Below, piece by piece: positions 21,951 through 35,068 of a DNA stretch of 64,000 bases (positions are counted from its first letter, which is position 1; every line of letters starts with the position of its first letter). This stretch comes from Heterohyrax brucei (lineage: Eukaryota; Chordata; Mammalia; Hyracoidea; Procaviidae): the NCBI GenBank assembly GCA_028571685.1, contig CM053162.1:65894351-65958350 (forward strand). The letters run 5' to 3'. The notes beneath the pieces are model-generated. The model searched no databases. It had not been told where the DNA came from and was given only the letters and a program-made list of their open reading frames with translations. Both the position numbers and the translations under genes were made by a program.

Positions 21951-23458
21951 TTCTTTATTCTTTTAGTATTTATGAGAAAAAGAAGCTTTATCTTGAAAAA
22001 AGATGTTCTCAAGAAGCTGGTTCTCATTCCCTAGGACCCAGATTCAGAGACACACTGAACCTGAAGCTATTATTCACTAGTGCAGATGAATAAACAGAAA
22101 AGGCAGGAGCCAAGCATTACAAAAAGCCAACAGAGAGCCTAAAAATATGAAAAGGAAATGAATTATCTAAGGCATACATTCCAATGTCTGAAATCATTCA
22201 ACTGTTCAAGTATCTCTGGCTAGAAACAAACAAGAAGATAATCTGTGATTTTACAGAATGACAGAAAAGAGAAAGATGTTCATGCATTTACTATTATGAA
22301 TTTTAATCAGTCTGGGACTTCAGAATAATCTACAGTTAATTAAAACACTACAAATTGTGCATTCAGGTTTTATCATCCATTTTTTATAGTTTTCATGGAT
22401 GCCCTTAATTTGCTGTACAAACCTGAATCCATTAATATCTGTCTTCTGGAAGTAACTCAGTATCTAGTAACCACTCAGTATGTGAAGACTGATTATGCTG
22501 CTACATGAATAGCGCGTAAGAGAAGGCCTTCCTATTAGCATACAAAGGTGCACTTCATTTTCATGTTCTAGAACAACACGACAGGAATGGTGAACTCCAA
22601 CTTGCATTCTGAGGATTCACTTTTCACATGCCTTCTTGCCCTAAATGTACTGAACTTAACCCAATCCTGCCAGACTGCATCAGATCTAGAACTACACACT
22701 CTCATCTCTCTAAGAAAAAAACAATTGGGCAAGCTTAAAATTACTCTAAATTGAAGGACTACTTTCCTTCTAAAGAACTCAAGAAAAACACTGAAAGCAA
22801 AAAAGAAAAGCAAAAAGCCTTCTAGCTAAAGATAAACTATTGGAAAGTCACTTGAAATGTAAAGTCTATCTACTAGTCTGAGCATGAACACAAAGGCACC
22901 CCAGGAAAAAAAAAAAAACCTGAAAGAAAATGTCAAATGTTTTTGCCTTAATGATCTCCCACAAGCACACAAAAAGCCACAACATTTTAAAAGGCCCAAG
23001 AGGGACAAGTTTAAAACAGAAAGCTGCCGTCACAGCAAGTAGACTTAGAGCTACTCTATTGTGTAAATCACTGAGTTTACAGCAGATGGCTACCTTATCC
23101 CCAAGAGAAATTCCTACATCAAATCTAGCCAAAGCTGCTTTTCCAAATCACTTAATTTACATTTCAAGAAACCAGCTTTAGGGCTTGCACAGAAAAGAGC
23201 CTTGCTCCTCTTAGAGACCTTGCTTTTTCCCAAGACTCACTGGTAGTTTTCCCTGGCAAGCACAGATAGCAGTCCTCTTCTCCTGCTCTTGTTTATAAAA
23301 GGCCATGCCTTCTAGGACCACGAAGAAAGCTGTTTAGCAAAGCATGGAAATGTGACTTGGAGGCCAGCCCCTGCTCAGTGGCTGAACCAACCCACACGCC
23401 TGTGAACAAGGCAAGTGGTACCCTCGGAGCCCCTTTCATTCTGCTGTCATTAACCAAG
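21951..23458. other. No recognised gene or repeat
   Basis: About 1.5 kb of intron with no element I can name. The open frames here show no domain, and none carries convincing splice sites. Confidence 0.4.
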
Positions 23459-26045
23459 TTGTTGTTGTTGTTAGGGTCTGTCCAGTCCATTCTGATTCAT
23501 GAACAACAGAACAAAACACTGCTTGGTCTAGTGCCATATCCACAATCATTTCCATGCTTAAGTCCATTGTTGGCGACCACTGTGTCAATCCATCTCATCG
23601 AGGGACTTCCTCTTTTACATTCACCCTCCACTCTATCAAGCACGATGTCCTTCTCCAGGGACTGATTTCTCCTGACAACATGTCCAAAGTATGTAAGACA
23701 CAGTCTTGCCACCTTTGCTTCCAAGGAGCACTCTGGCTGAACTTCCAGAAGAGATCTTTTTGTTCTTTTGGTGGTCCATGGTACATTCAACGTTCTTCTC
23801 CAACACCTCAATTCAAAGGCATCCGTTCTTATTCTGTCTTCCTTGTTCATTGTCCAGATTTCACATGCATATGATGTGACTGAAAATACCATAGCTTGGG
23901 TCAGTTACACCTTAGTCTTCAAGGTGATAGCCTTACTTTTCAATACTTTAAAGAGATCCTTGGCAGCAGGTTTTCCCAACGCAATGAGTCTTTTGATTTC
24001 TTGACTGCTGCTTCCAAGGGTTTTGATTGTGAACTCAGGTAAAATGAAATCTTTTATAATCTCAATCTTCTCTACATTTATAACAATGTTGTTTACTGGT
24101 CATGTTGTCAGTGAGAATTCTTGTTTCCTTGATGTTGAGGTGCAGTCCACACTAAGTGTGGCCCTTGATCTTCATCAGTGTTTCAAATCTTTTTCACTTC
24201 CAGCAAATAAGGCGGTACATCTGCATAACGCAACTTGTTAATGAGTCACCCTCCAATCCTGATGCTTCATTCTTCTTTGTATAATCCAGCTCCTCAGATT
24301 ATTTGCTCAGCATACAGATGGAAAATATATGGTCCTAGGATACAACCATGATGCACAAGACACCTTTCCTGCTGTGTCCCCTTGTTCTGTTCACCCAACT
24401 GTCTCTTGATTCATATACAGATTCCTTAGCAGTACAGTTAAGTGTCCCGGAATTCCCATTTTACAAAACACTAACCATAACTTGTTATGATCCACAGTGT
24501 CAAATGCTTTTGCATAGTCAATGAAACACAGGTAACAGTCTTTCTGGCATTCGCTGCTTTCAACCAAGACCCATCTGACATCAGCAATGATATCCCTGGT
24601 TCCACATCCTCTTCTGAACCCAGCTTGAATTTCTGGAAGTTCCTCATCAAATACTGTTGCAGTCATTTCTGAATGATCTTCAGCAGAAATTTACTTGTGT
24701 GTGATATTAACGATATTACTGGGTAATTTCCGCATTTGGTTGGATCACCTTTCTTTGGAATGGGCATAAATATAGATCTCTTCAAGTCAGCTGGGAATGT
24801 ATCTGTCCTCAAAATTTCTTGGCATAGATGAATGAGCACTTTCAGCACTGCATCTATTTATTGAAATATCTCAATTGATATTCCATCAATTCCTGGAGCC
24901 TTGTTTTTTGCCAATGCCTTCAATGCAGCTACAGCTTCTTCCCTCAGTACCATCGGTTCTTGATCATATGCTACCTCTTCAAATGGCTGAATATCGACCA
25001 GTTCTTTTCAGTATAATGACTCTCTGTATTCTTCCATCTTCTTTTGATCCCTGAGTTGTTCAACAGAATCCTTCACTATTGCAACTTGAGGCTTGAATTG
25101 TTTTTTTTCAGTTCAACTTGAGAAATGTAAAATGTGTTCTTCTCTTCTGGTTTTCCATTTCCAGCTCTTTATACATGTCATTATAATTCTTTGTCTTCTT
25201 GAACTGCTCTTGGAAATCTCCTGCTTAGGTCTTTTATTTCATCATTCTTTCCTTTTGCTTCAGCTAGTCGACCTTCAATAACAAGTTTCAGAGTCTCTAC
25301 TGACACTCAATTTGGTCTTTTCTTTCTTTCGTGTCCTTTTAATGACCTCTTGCTCTCTTCATGGGTGATGGCTTTGATGTCATTCCAGAATTCGTGTGGT
25401 CTTCAGTCATTACTGGTCAACACATCAAATCTGCTCTTGAAATGGCCTTTAAACTCAGGAGGGATATACTCAAGGTCATACTTTGGGGCTTGTGGACTTT
25501 CTTTAATTTTCTTCAGTTTCAATTTGAATTTGCATATGAGCAATTCGTAATCTGTGTCACAGTCAGCACCTACTCTTGTTCTGGCTGCTGATATAGAGCT
25601 TTTCCATCATCTTTTTTCCAAAGATGTAGTCAATTCACTTCTTGTGTATTCCATCTGATGTAGTATATGTTTACAGTCATCATTCGTGTTGGTTACAAAA
25701 CATATTTTCAATAAAGAAAACTTAGTTTCACCAAAGCCTATCATGGGATCTCTGGTATTATCTCTATCACCAAGGCCATATTTTCCAACTACCGACGCTT
25801 CTTTCGTTTTCAACTTTTGTGATCCAGTCACCAGTAATTAATCAGTGCATCCTCATTGCATATGCAGTCAATTTCAGACTGCAAAAGCTGGTAAAAATTT
25901 TCAGTCTCTTCATCTCTGGTTGGATGGCATTCAGAAGACAATTGTGGAAGAGCTGCCTCCTAAAAGCAGAGGTGATCTTAAAGTTGTGGACAGAGTTAAA
26001 GCCTTCCAGATCTCCATTTGCTGATGCAGCATGACTCAAAATGAG
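23459..26045 (-). mobile_element. RTE (BovB-like) LINE, long, minus
   Basis: The most complete RTE copy, about 2.6 kb. Its 3' end is the GTT repeat at 23459. Reading leftward from 26045, broken frames give a piece of the endonuclease (VVGKYGLGDR.N near 25760), the linker EEAVAA..LAKNKAPGID near 24900, the reverse transcriptase (LFMPIPKKGDPTKCGN near 24760, ELPEIQAGFRRGCGTRDI near 24620, FIDYAKAFDTVDHNKLW near 24520), the YxDD region (RYAD followed by V at 24216-24230) and the C-terminal part (SYACEIWTMNKEDR, LTYFGHVVRRNQSLEKD). It has many stops and frameshifts and no intact start, so it is inactive. Confidence 0.92.
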
Positions 26046-26517
26046 AACAAACAGCTGTATACCTATTAATAACTAGCCAGGAGATGTACACTAATGTGAC
26101 AATGAAAACTATTCTGGACTCTTCAACCCTGGGGGTCTTGCATATCCATTATGATGAAAGAATCACACAACAAGGAGCTGAATTTATCATTTAAAGGAGT
26201 AAAACACTCTGGTGAGCACTTCCGGATATAGCTCAAAGGTAAGGATAGGGGTCCTTCCCTCAATTTGATGTGAAGGAAATCCTTCTCAGTGAGATAGGTT
26301 TCTAACACCTAAAAGACTGGATTTGCATTTCATAGCCCTCTCTATCTAACATCTAAAAGATAATAATTTTTTAAAAATTAACATCACAAAAGGCTCCTCC
26401 TGGCAAGAAGGGCATCACTGAAGGGCACATTGAGCAAAATTAGTTCCCAATAGCTGTGCCCCATACAAAGGGGCAGAGAAAATGCATATCTTTGTAGTAA
26501 AACCTTAGTTGCCTTCT

Positions 26518-26558
26518 ATACACACACATACACATACATGCATACACACACATACATG
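26518..26558 (+). repeat. (CA/CATA)n microsatellite
   Basis: Interrupted ACAC/ATAC units. Confidence 0.9.
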
Positions 26559-26629
26559 GAGAGAGAAGGCAATTAAGATTATCTATATATATATAAGCCA
26601 AGCCAGCCAAGAAAGCAACAACTAAAATA

Positions 26630-26694
26630 GGTAGATAGATGACAGACATAGATAGATAGACAGACAGACAGACAGATAAACAGATCGATCGATC
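26630..26694 (+). repeat. (GATA)n(GACA)n(GATC)n microsatellite
   Basis: Adjoining tetranucleotide blocks of GATA, GACA and then GATC (atcgatcgatc at the end). Confidence 0.92.
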
Positions 26695-27312
26695 TTAACA
26701 ATCACTTTGAAACTTGGGCTATACTCATTTTTCAAGTTCCAAAGGAGAAAAATCATTAAATACTTTCATTTACAATTTTGCGTTCTACAAGTTTCATTCC
26801 CATATCATAACAATTCCTTATAAATTGCCTTGCACGTATTTGACTCATTATTTCTTAGTAGCTTTATTTTTCTTTCTCATAAATGCTCTGATATTTCCGA
26901 CCAAGGCTTTAATCCTGATCATTCTTTTTGCTCACATTCATCTGATTTTTTTTCCATCCTTAGCATGTTATTTGAAATTATTAATTAGAATTTTTTTTCC
27001 TTCATCATCAGAAATGACAGCCTTGAGAAATGTTTTCCATAAGTCTGAGGGCGAGGGAAAATTCTTGAGGTTGTGTCCTTTGTTCGCTCAGTTGTCATCC
27101 CTGTAACTGTGCTTGAAGCTTGTGAAAAATGCCAGTATCAGCGCCTCCTTGTCAATTCTCATAGGGTAGAAGGGCTCTCCTATTTCTGATTCATGAATTT
27201 CAAGTTCTCAGTTGCATTTTGCTCTCCAGAAATCGGAAGAATTACTACATTACTTTAAGTTCTAATTGTGTATCAGAATCACAGAACTAAAGATTTAGAC
27301 TTCTCCAGTACA

Positions 27313-28050
27313 ATCACTTACTGATGAAGATCAAGGACAACAGTCTTCAGTAAGGATTATACCTCAACATCTGGAAAACAAAAATCCTCACAACTGGACC
27401 CAGTAAGCAACATCGTGATAAATGGAGAAAGGACTGAGGTTGTCAAGGATTTCATTTCACTTGGCTTCACAGTCCAAAACCATAGAAGCAGCTGTCAAAA
27501 AATCAAAAGAAGCACTGCACTGGGAAAATCTGCTGCAAAGGACCTCTTCAACATATTCAAAAGCAAGGATGTCACCTAGAAGACTAAAATGCACCTGACC
27601 CAAGCCATGGTATTTTCAGTTACATCATATGCATGCAAAAGCTGGACCATGAACAAAGAAGACAGAAGAAGAATTGATGCCTTTGAATTGTGGTGTTGGA
27701 GAAGAATGCTGAATGTAACATGCCAAAAGAACAAACAGATCTGTTTTGGAAGAAGTACAATCAGAATGCTCTGTGGAAGTAAAGATGACAAGACTGTGTC
27801 TTACATACTTGAGACATTTTGTCAGGAAAGATCAGTCCCTGGAGAAAAACATCATTCTTGGTAGAGAGGAGGGTCAGTGTAAAAGAAGAAGACCCTCAAC
27901 GAGATGGATTGACACAGTGGCCGCAACAATGGGCTTAAGCATAAAAGCAATTGTGGACATGGCACAAGACTGGGCAGTGCAGTGTTTCGTTCTGTTGTTC
28001 ATAGGGTGAATATAAGTCAGAATCGACTCGACGGCACCTAACAACAACAA
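27313..28050 (+). mobile_element. RTE LINE 3' part, plus
   Basis: It starts inside the reverse transcriptase after the YxDD site (cttactgatgaagatcaagg) and runs through SYACKSWTMNKEDRRRIDAFELWCWRRMLN to the tail gaatcgactcgacggcacct and an AAC-rich end. Reading frames are broken. Its CpG-bearing tail is better kept than the other copies. Confidence 0.9.
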
Positions 28051-29085
28051 GAGTACAATTGAGTCTGGACAAAGACACACTGGGTAGGGGGTTTCAGCAG
28101 CACCCAGGAGAAATGGGATGTTAGGGAAGTAGCTCATGCTACTAACAGCCAGTGAGAGTCCATGACCAACAAGTTCTGACATGCAAACCTATGATGGAGT
28201 ACACTTCCCTAGAACTTCCCATGCCCTGCCCGGCAACGTGTCTACTTCCTGGGTAATGCTTTGCATCCAATTCATCATCTTCTGCAAACACCTGTTTCAT
28301 ACAAAAATGATTTGCCATCAGCAGACTTACTGGTTTCTAGCATCTCCCCATAACTGCCAGCTGAACACCTCCTGAAACACAAAGGGAAGCATGTGCTTTA
28401 GAAAAGCTGAAGCAACGCTGGTCCAGAGGATCTGAGATGCAGTTAAGCATCCACCAGGCTCTTCCAACGCACTGAGTTATCAGGCATGACTGGAGAAGAA
28501 AATCACAACAGACAGAGTGGAGTAAACCCGGCCAGAGGCGAATGAAGAATGGCGTGTGACCACAGTTACTCAGGGTGGTTTTTTGAAGAATTGGAGTTTT
28601 AACTCTAATTGACCAGTGCTTCCTTCTGGGGACAGATATCTAAGAGGTAAGTCCTAAATTGTAAGGAAGGAGCAGAAGGTGTTCTTGGTAAGGAGAGGCC
28701 CACAGAGCCACGGCAGAGCACCACAGAAAAGGCATGCCTAGTACTCTTGTCTAAATCAAGGCCAGGAACAAATGTCCACTTTTGCCTCTGTTTTCCTGGT
28801 GTGTCATTTCTACCAGCCTTAACCTACTCATCACTTTCTCATCTTAGAATCCTTTAAAAATATCTGTAGAAGGAAAGAATTACATAAGGCATCCTCCTTC
28901 ATTTGAATTTAGGAAGCCTACATCTAAGGTACCAAAGTCAAGGATTAATCCTAAAACACACACACACAAAAAAAAAAACCCACAATTGTGCATTTCTGGT
29001 TTTTGGCCATTACAAATTATATGAAATTAACACACATCTTCTGTAAAAAAGAAAAAAAAGTAAGCCTGACTTTAGACCCAAAAAT
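28051..29085. other. No recognised gene
   Basis: Unassigned intronic sequence. A short CA run with an A-tract lies at 28959-28978 and purine-rich AAAAG near 29046. Confidence 0.4.
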
Positions 29086-29236
29086 CTGTTACTATACAGT
29101 TGATTCTGATTCACAGAGACCCTATAGGACAGAGTAGAATGACTCCATAGAGTTTCTAAGGAGTGCCTGGTGGAGTTGAACTGATGACCTTTTGGTTAGC
29201 AGCTGAAGCACTTATCCTCTAAGCCACCAGGGTCAC
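29086..29236 (-). repeat. AfroSINE, minus
   Basis: Antisense copy from cagttgattctgattcacag to taagccaccagggtcac. Confidence 0.87.
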
Positions 29237-29507
29237 TCTATCAAAATCAGTTCCCATCCTTGTGCCTGATTCAGTTTAGTTTCCAGACACATGTGAACTT
29301 ACAGAGGAAACCACAAGAATAACACATGTTTACAGCAAGCAAATATTACTGGTCTGGGACAAATCATTTCTTTCCCCAAGGGTGCTTTAAGATAGTATTC
29401 TGAACTTTGGAGCAACAGTTCCTCTCAACATTCCCAGTTACTACAGGGCTCCTGACAACCTCGGGATGGACAGCAGTATCTCAATACAACAGTCACCGAG
29501 GAAAGGT

Positions 29508-29568
29508 GGGTTCTCTATGGGGTTGCTATGAGTCAGAATCAACTGGACAGCAATGGATTTTGCTTCTG
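29508..29568 (+). repeat. AfroSINE 3' end fragment, plus
   Basis: Only the tail is present: ttctctatggggttgctatg, then agtcagaatcaactggacag and caatggattttgctt. Confidence 0.75.
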
Positions 29569-30104
29569 TTTTCTGACTGCCAGAATGCGCCTCGTGTTCA
29601 AGTGGGTGAAACAGCACACCTTAACATGATCAGTCTAGTGAGGCTATGTTCTCAGGTAAACATAAAGAAGGGTGAGCACATACACCATGGAGATTGCTAA
29701 TAGCAGCACAGTATCAACTCTGCCTTTCCTCCTTTTAGTAATGAGTACTAAATTTATGCTTTCCTTGCAGCTAGGCTTGGCTGGCTGCAGCTAGGCGTGG
29801 TTATGTAGCTATATTTATGCCAGTAAGGTATGACTGGAAGTAATGAATGCAATAACGATACTGTACCCTCAAAAGAATGACAAATGTTCTATATTTACTC
29901 CCATTTAAGAGACTGAGACATGAATATGGCAGCAGTCAGTAATCTTGTGGCTTAAAATGAGAGCAAACTACAGGGAATGATGGATAGAAGGATTTCTGAG
30001 CAACGTGTGATCAGAGTACTCCTTGGACTGTTTAGCACTCTGGATTTTCATTAACTGAGAAATAAAGATACACCATTTATAAGTCTCAAGGGCACTTGGC
30101 TATT

Positions 30105-30240
30105 TATAAGTCAATTCTGAATCAGTTACCCTATAGCACAGAGTAGAACTGTCCCATAGAATTTACAAGGAGTACCCGGTGGATTTGAACTCCTGATCTT
30201 TTTGATCAGTAGCCATAGCTCTTAACTACTATGGTTTATA
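30105..30240 (-). repeat. AfroSINE, minus, truncated tail
   Basis: It reads aagtcaattctgaatcag to cttaactactatgg and lacks the GT-rich end. Confidence 0.8.
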
Positions 30241-30384
30241 CCATAGGAGTCAGGATTTCTAAAGCTAGGTGCTTTAACAAACTTGCTGGGAATTTCAGCA
30301 GTTTAACTCAAACGAATTTGGAGCATAAAGTACAAAACGGATATCCTATCCTATTCTTCTCTACTATTGTATTTGCTTCATTGT

Positions 30385-31895
30385 GCTCATGAGGAATCTG
30401 TACATGGATCAAGAGGCAGTCATTAGAACAGAACCCAAGGACACTGCATGGTTTGAAGTTAGGAAAAGTGTGTATTACAGCTGTATCCTTTCACCATACC
30501 TATTTAATCTGTATTCTGAGTATACAATCTGAGAAGCTGGACCGTCTCAAGAAGAATTAGGCATCAGGATTGGAAGAAGACTCAATAACAACTTGCATTA
30601 TGCAGATAACAAAACTCTACTTGATAAAAGTGAAGAGGACTTGAAACACTGGAGAAGATCAAAGACCGCATCCATCAGTATGGAGTGCACCTCAACATCA
30701 AGACAACAGAAATCCTCACAACTGGACCAACAAGCAATACACGATAAACAGAGGAAAGATTGAGATTGTCAAGGATTTCATTTTACTTGGGCCCACAATC
30801 AACACCCATGAAAGCATGAGTCAAGAAATCAAAAGAAACATTGCACTGGGAAAATCTGCTGCCAAAGACTTCTTTAAAGTGTTGAAAAGCAAAGATGTCA
30901 CCTTGAAGACTAAGGTACACATGACCCAAGCCATGTGTTTTAGTCAGCTAGTGCTGCTCTAACAGAAATACCACAGAGTGGAAGGCTTTAACAAATGAAA
31001 GTTTATTCTTACACAGTCTAGTAGGCTACAAGTCCAAGTTAAGGAATGTCCACTCCAGAGGAAGGTGTTTCCCCTTGTTGGCTCTGGAGGAAAGTCTGAT
31101 ATTGCATCAGTCTTTGTTCAGGGAGCATCTTGGCTCAGGAACCTCAAGTCTGAAGGACACACTCTTCTCCCAGTGCTGCTTTCTTGATGGTGTGAGGTTC
31201 ACAATTCTCTGCTTGCTTCTCTTCCTTTTATCTCTTATAGGATGCAAGGATTAAGGGTAGTTCAAGCCATACTCCAGGGAAACTCCATTTATGGTGGAGC
31301 AGGGAGGTGATTGTATGAAGAGATTTATAGTCCCACCCTAATCCTTTAACATACAGCACAGGAAAATCACAAAATGGAGGACAATCATAAAATATTGGGA
31401 ACCATGGCCCAGCCACGTGGCTACCTGTACTTTTGGGGGAACACAATTCAATCCATGACACCATGGTATTTTCAATGGCATCCTATGCATATAAAAGCTG
31501 GGCAAAGAATAAGGCAGACAGAGGAAGAATTGCTGCCTCTGAACTGTGGTGTCAGAGGAGAATGGTGAATGTACCATGGACTGCCAAAAAACCAAACAGA
31601 TGGGTCCTGGAAGAAGCATAGGGAGAGTGCTGCTGAGAAGCAAGTACAGTGAGACCACATCTTACGTGACTTGGACATGTTGTCGGAAGGGATCAAGTCC
31701 TGGAGAGAGACATCATACTTGATGAAATAGAGAGTCAGCAAAAAAGAAGACCCTCAAGAAGATGAAGTGACACAGTGGCCGCAATGACAGGCTCAAACAT
31801 ACAAACGATTGTAGGCATGGCAGAGAATCGGGCAGCATTTCCTTCTGTTGTACACAGGCTCACAATGAGTTGGAACTAACTCAATGGTACCTAAC
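30385..31895 (+). mobile_element. RTE LINE 3' part, plus, split by an LTR
   Basis: The left part (30385-30935) encodes broken reverse transcriptase pieces: NLYMDQEAVIRTE, CILSPYLFNLYSEY and HYADNKTLL at 30593-30622, where the YxDD site is YADN. The right part (31461-31895) resumes exactly after the insertion with ccatggtattttcaatggca and continues to the tail actcaatggtacctaacaac. Confidence 0.92.
30936..31460 (-). mobile_element. Solo LTR inside an RTE LINE, minus
   Basis: Exact 525-bp unit from tgttttagtcagctagtgct to aattcaatccatgaca, beginning TG and ending CA. The 5-bp target duplication CCATG is at 30931-30935 and 31461-31465. This defines both ends and the age order, since the RTE was there first. 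A 5-bp duplication fits the ERVL/MaLR group. Confidence 0.93.
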
Positions 31896-33668
31896 AACAG
31901 AAACATCCTGTTCTTTACCCAGGCCAACTGTCACCACTTGCAAGTGCCCATTCCAGTCCCTATGTATAGAAGGGGATGCTCCAAATGGTGACGCCACACT
32001 CCTGCTACCTTCTGACTCCACTGACTTCATCCCAAGGTTTCAGTCACCACTGTATTCATCAGCATTGAGCTTCAGAAGATGAAGAACCATGGAAACACAA
32101 AGGAGGTTTTAATGGTCCAATCCAGGGTCAAACTCATTGCATTCCATGTCTTCACTTCCTTCAGTGTAAGGCCAGGAAAAGTACAAGTCTGAGTCCCGAG
32201 AGGGAAGGGAACAGTTACCGCAAACAGCTTGCTGCTCTGCCACGGTACCCAAACCATTTTGCTGCAATTTCAGTGACGCTCCTTACAGAGTAAACACTTT
32301 CTTGTTCAATACCACTTCCTACTCCTGAAGGTCCTTCTTCTCCAGCCTCACCCTGACACCATGGCCTTGCTTTGTTCCTTTATTTAGTCTTGAAGTAACA
32401 TCAGAAAGCCACCAATGTCAGCAGTTATCAAAGACCGCTCTAATAATGTGGGTCTCATCACCTAGGACTCTCTAAATAATGATGACTATTCCAGTACGTA
32501 CACGTGAACTACAGCAACCAGAGTTTCGTGGCTTGTGAACACCCAAAAGAGTTATAGAAAGCTGATGATGAACAGAACGAGGACAACCAACACAACTGAG
32601 AAGAACAAAAACTATCTTATGAATTCAACCTCAGTCAGTAATTCTCCTATTCACACAGTACTTGCTACTATATAGTAGTTTGCAAAAGAAAATCATCCAA
32701 ATTTGGTTATCTTTTCAGCATCAGTCTACCCAGGGGTCAGATACATGCCACACCGACTGAGATTTCACACAACTAAAATTTCAGTTTCTATAATGTTTAG
32801 CTATTCTATGTTTTTAAGTATTTTATTAACTACAGTGACTACCCTTTCTGGGAAAGATGCTTACATGAAGGACAAACTTTAAAAACCGTTTTAAAAGTCT
32901 AAGCCACAAAATCCTCTGCAATTTTTAATTTAATGGAGAAAATTTTAATGGAGAAAATCATTTTTACTATGCTTCAATAAGTTGGCTAAAGGGATTTTTG
33001 TCTCATCTCTTTAGAAAATTCCCTCTGGAGATGAAAACAAGCTTGAGAAGTTTCAGTCAATAGTGTAAATCGGGAGTTGGCAGTAAATAAGTCACCGCAA
33101 ACCACAGTTTGGAATGAAATTTCCATCTCTTCCATTACCAAAGGGCTCTACAGTACATTTACAATAATAGCTGTATTTGGTAGTAACATCATATCCAACT
33201 AATTTGTACATCTCTTTCATTTTTAAATTTAACTAACATGCTGTAGGATTTCTCTTAGAAAAAGAAAAAGAAAACATGTATCTCATCTACTCTTCTGTTT
33301 TTCTAAGCCCATACAATAAAACTATAATGATGATCAATACTCCGGGGATGATAAGGCTTAAAATTATCTGTAAAAAGACTAACTGGTAAAAAAAAAATGA
33401 TATTCTCCTAAGTCCATTAATGTCTTCAAAAACATACTTTAAAAAGACAGTATAACCTACTGAATCATTACAATTGCATTTCTGCAGAAAACTGAATTTT
33501 AGCTCAGACAAGAGTGGAGTCTTGTCTTAGTGAAGAGAAATCCAGAAACACAGAGAGCGAGGCATAGTCAAAGACAGGAACAGAGAGAGAACTATATCAC
33601 AAAGGCAAGGTGATACAGAGAAGAGTGTCTGTGGTTTTAGAAATAACAAAGAAAAGACAACAGGAGAA
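31896..33668. other. No recognised gene or repeat
   Basis: The open frame at 33287-33511 (minus) has one hydrophobic segment but no family resemblance. A 16-bp direct duplication (ttttaatggagaaaat) occurs at 32930-32960. Confidence 0.4.
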
Positions 33669-33868
33669 CTTGTGATGCAAATGTTAAGAGCTCACTTATT
33701 AACGAAAACGTTGGCAGTTCAAATTGACCCAGCAGATCTTCAGGAGAAAGCAATGAGCATTTGTTTCTGCCAAGATCATAGCCAAGAAAACTCAGTGGGG
33801 CAGTTCTATTCCGTCTCGTGGGATTACTATGAAAAGACATGGACTCGAAGGCACCCAACAACAGCATC
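33669..33868 (+). repeat. AfroSINE long variant, plus
   Basis: It has the head acgttggcagttcaaattga, the long-variant insert tttgtttctgccaagatcat and the tail ggactcgaaggcacccaaca, with an ACAAC end. Confidence 0.75.
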
Positions 33869-35068
33869 CACAATAACAAAGATTACACACAAGCAAGCAG
33901 GCACGCATGCTGAAATTGCTTCTCCCCCACTCACCCCTCTCTCCTCTATCTGTCCATCCCTGTCTAGCAGGAGTTAGAACTCTCTGAAATGACACACAGA
34001 GGAAGGGCAAGACATTAAGACACAAGGGTGGAGACCAAATCCAAGTTGAATTTTGTGGGTGTCATAAAAGCTTCCTGATGTGGAGGGACACTTAAGACGA
34101 CAGCTGAAGGGTACACACGTGATAACCAGTCTAACGAAAGAGAAAAGGGGGGGAATCTGCTAGGCACAAGTAAAATAAGAGACCACAAAGTTCTAGACAC
34201 TAAAGAGAGTTCTTTCAGGGGTGAGGACCAGAAACCTACACAGGAGTGGTAAGACATCAGCAGGAGCAAAATGAGGAAAAGTGAAGAACTTAATTTTAAG
34301 TGCAATGGTCAAAACTCATCCTGGACGAAGTTTTTGAAAATTTCTGCTTATTCATTCCTACATTGCCTACATAATCTCTCAGCACTTGAATCAATTCCAG
34401 TTTCAGAGCAGAAAAAGATTTTAGCAACCTTCTCACCTCTGTGTGTTGACAGAGCTCAACAGAAATGCATCTGTTGTGAAGGACTTTGAGTTTGTACTGG
34501 AATGCATTGCCGTTTTCTATGGTCAACAAACTTGCCTGGTTAATGGATCTAAATTAAGGAAATTTGTATTTATACACAACCCTATAATTGACACTGAGAA
34601 AAACCAACAGGAGTTCCAGAAGCTGGCATGGGGACATTAGTTCAAGACTCAGTATTTGCCAGAGATCATTCAGATAAAAAATAATCTCCTTTGACTGAAA
34701 GAAGATTATTAGAACTAACAAGTTACGTTGCTTTTCCTTAAAAACTCCAAAAAAGAGATGCAAAGCCAGCATGGCACCCTAGACAGATGTATCATGCTGG
34801 CCCTTTGTATCAAGGACCAAAAAAACTACATAAAACGAAGATGTATGTCAATCCTGGAAGCCTATGTATCAAATGAAAGGATGAAAATCCAGATGGAGCA
34901 CCAAATGGAGGAAAACACCGCTGGACAACAGAACAAGGAGAGAGATGGAGTAGAGGTCCCCTGCTAACTAACTAACCCAGTACAGTGTGGTCATCTTGGA
35001 ATGTAGCAAGGACGTATGGGAAGAAAACTTCATGAAGCTCCTAACTGGATACAGAGCGCCCAGTAAGT
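33869..35068. other. No recognised gene or repeat
   Basis: About 1.2 kb of unassigned intron. No splice-flanked open frame found. Confidence 0.4.

Larger units (their letters stand above)
26046..27312. other. Intronic sequence with simple repeats, no gene
   Basis: Apart from the CA and GATA/GACA microsatellites listed separately, no repeat or coding feature is recognised. The part 26700-27110 is AT-rich. Confidence 0.4.

Noticed and set aside
26630..26694. CRISPR-like direct repeats
   Set aside because: Simple tetranucleotide microsatellite with no spacers, in a mammalian genome.
33287..33511. Minus-strand 74-codon open frame with a long hydrophobic segment near its end, like a membrane protein tail
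   Set aside because: No recognised family, no convincing splice acceptor or start, AT-rich context. A hydrophobic run arises easily from T-rich sequence.
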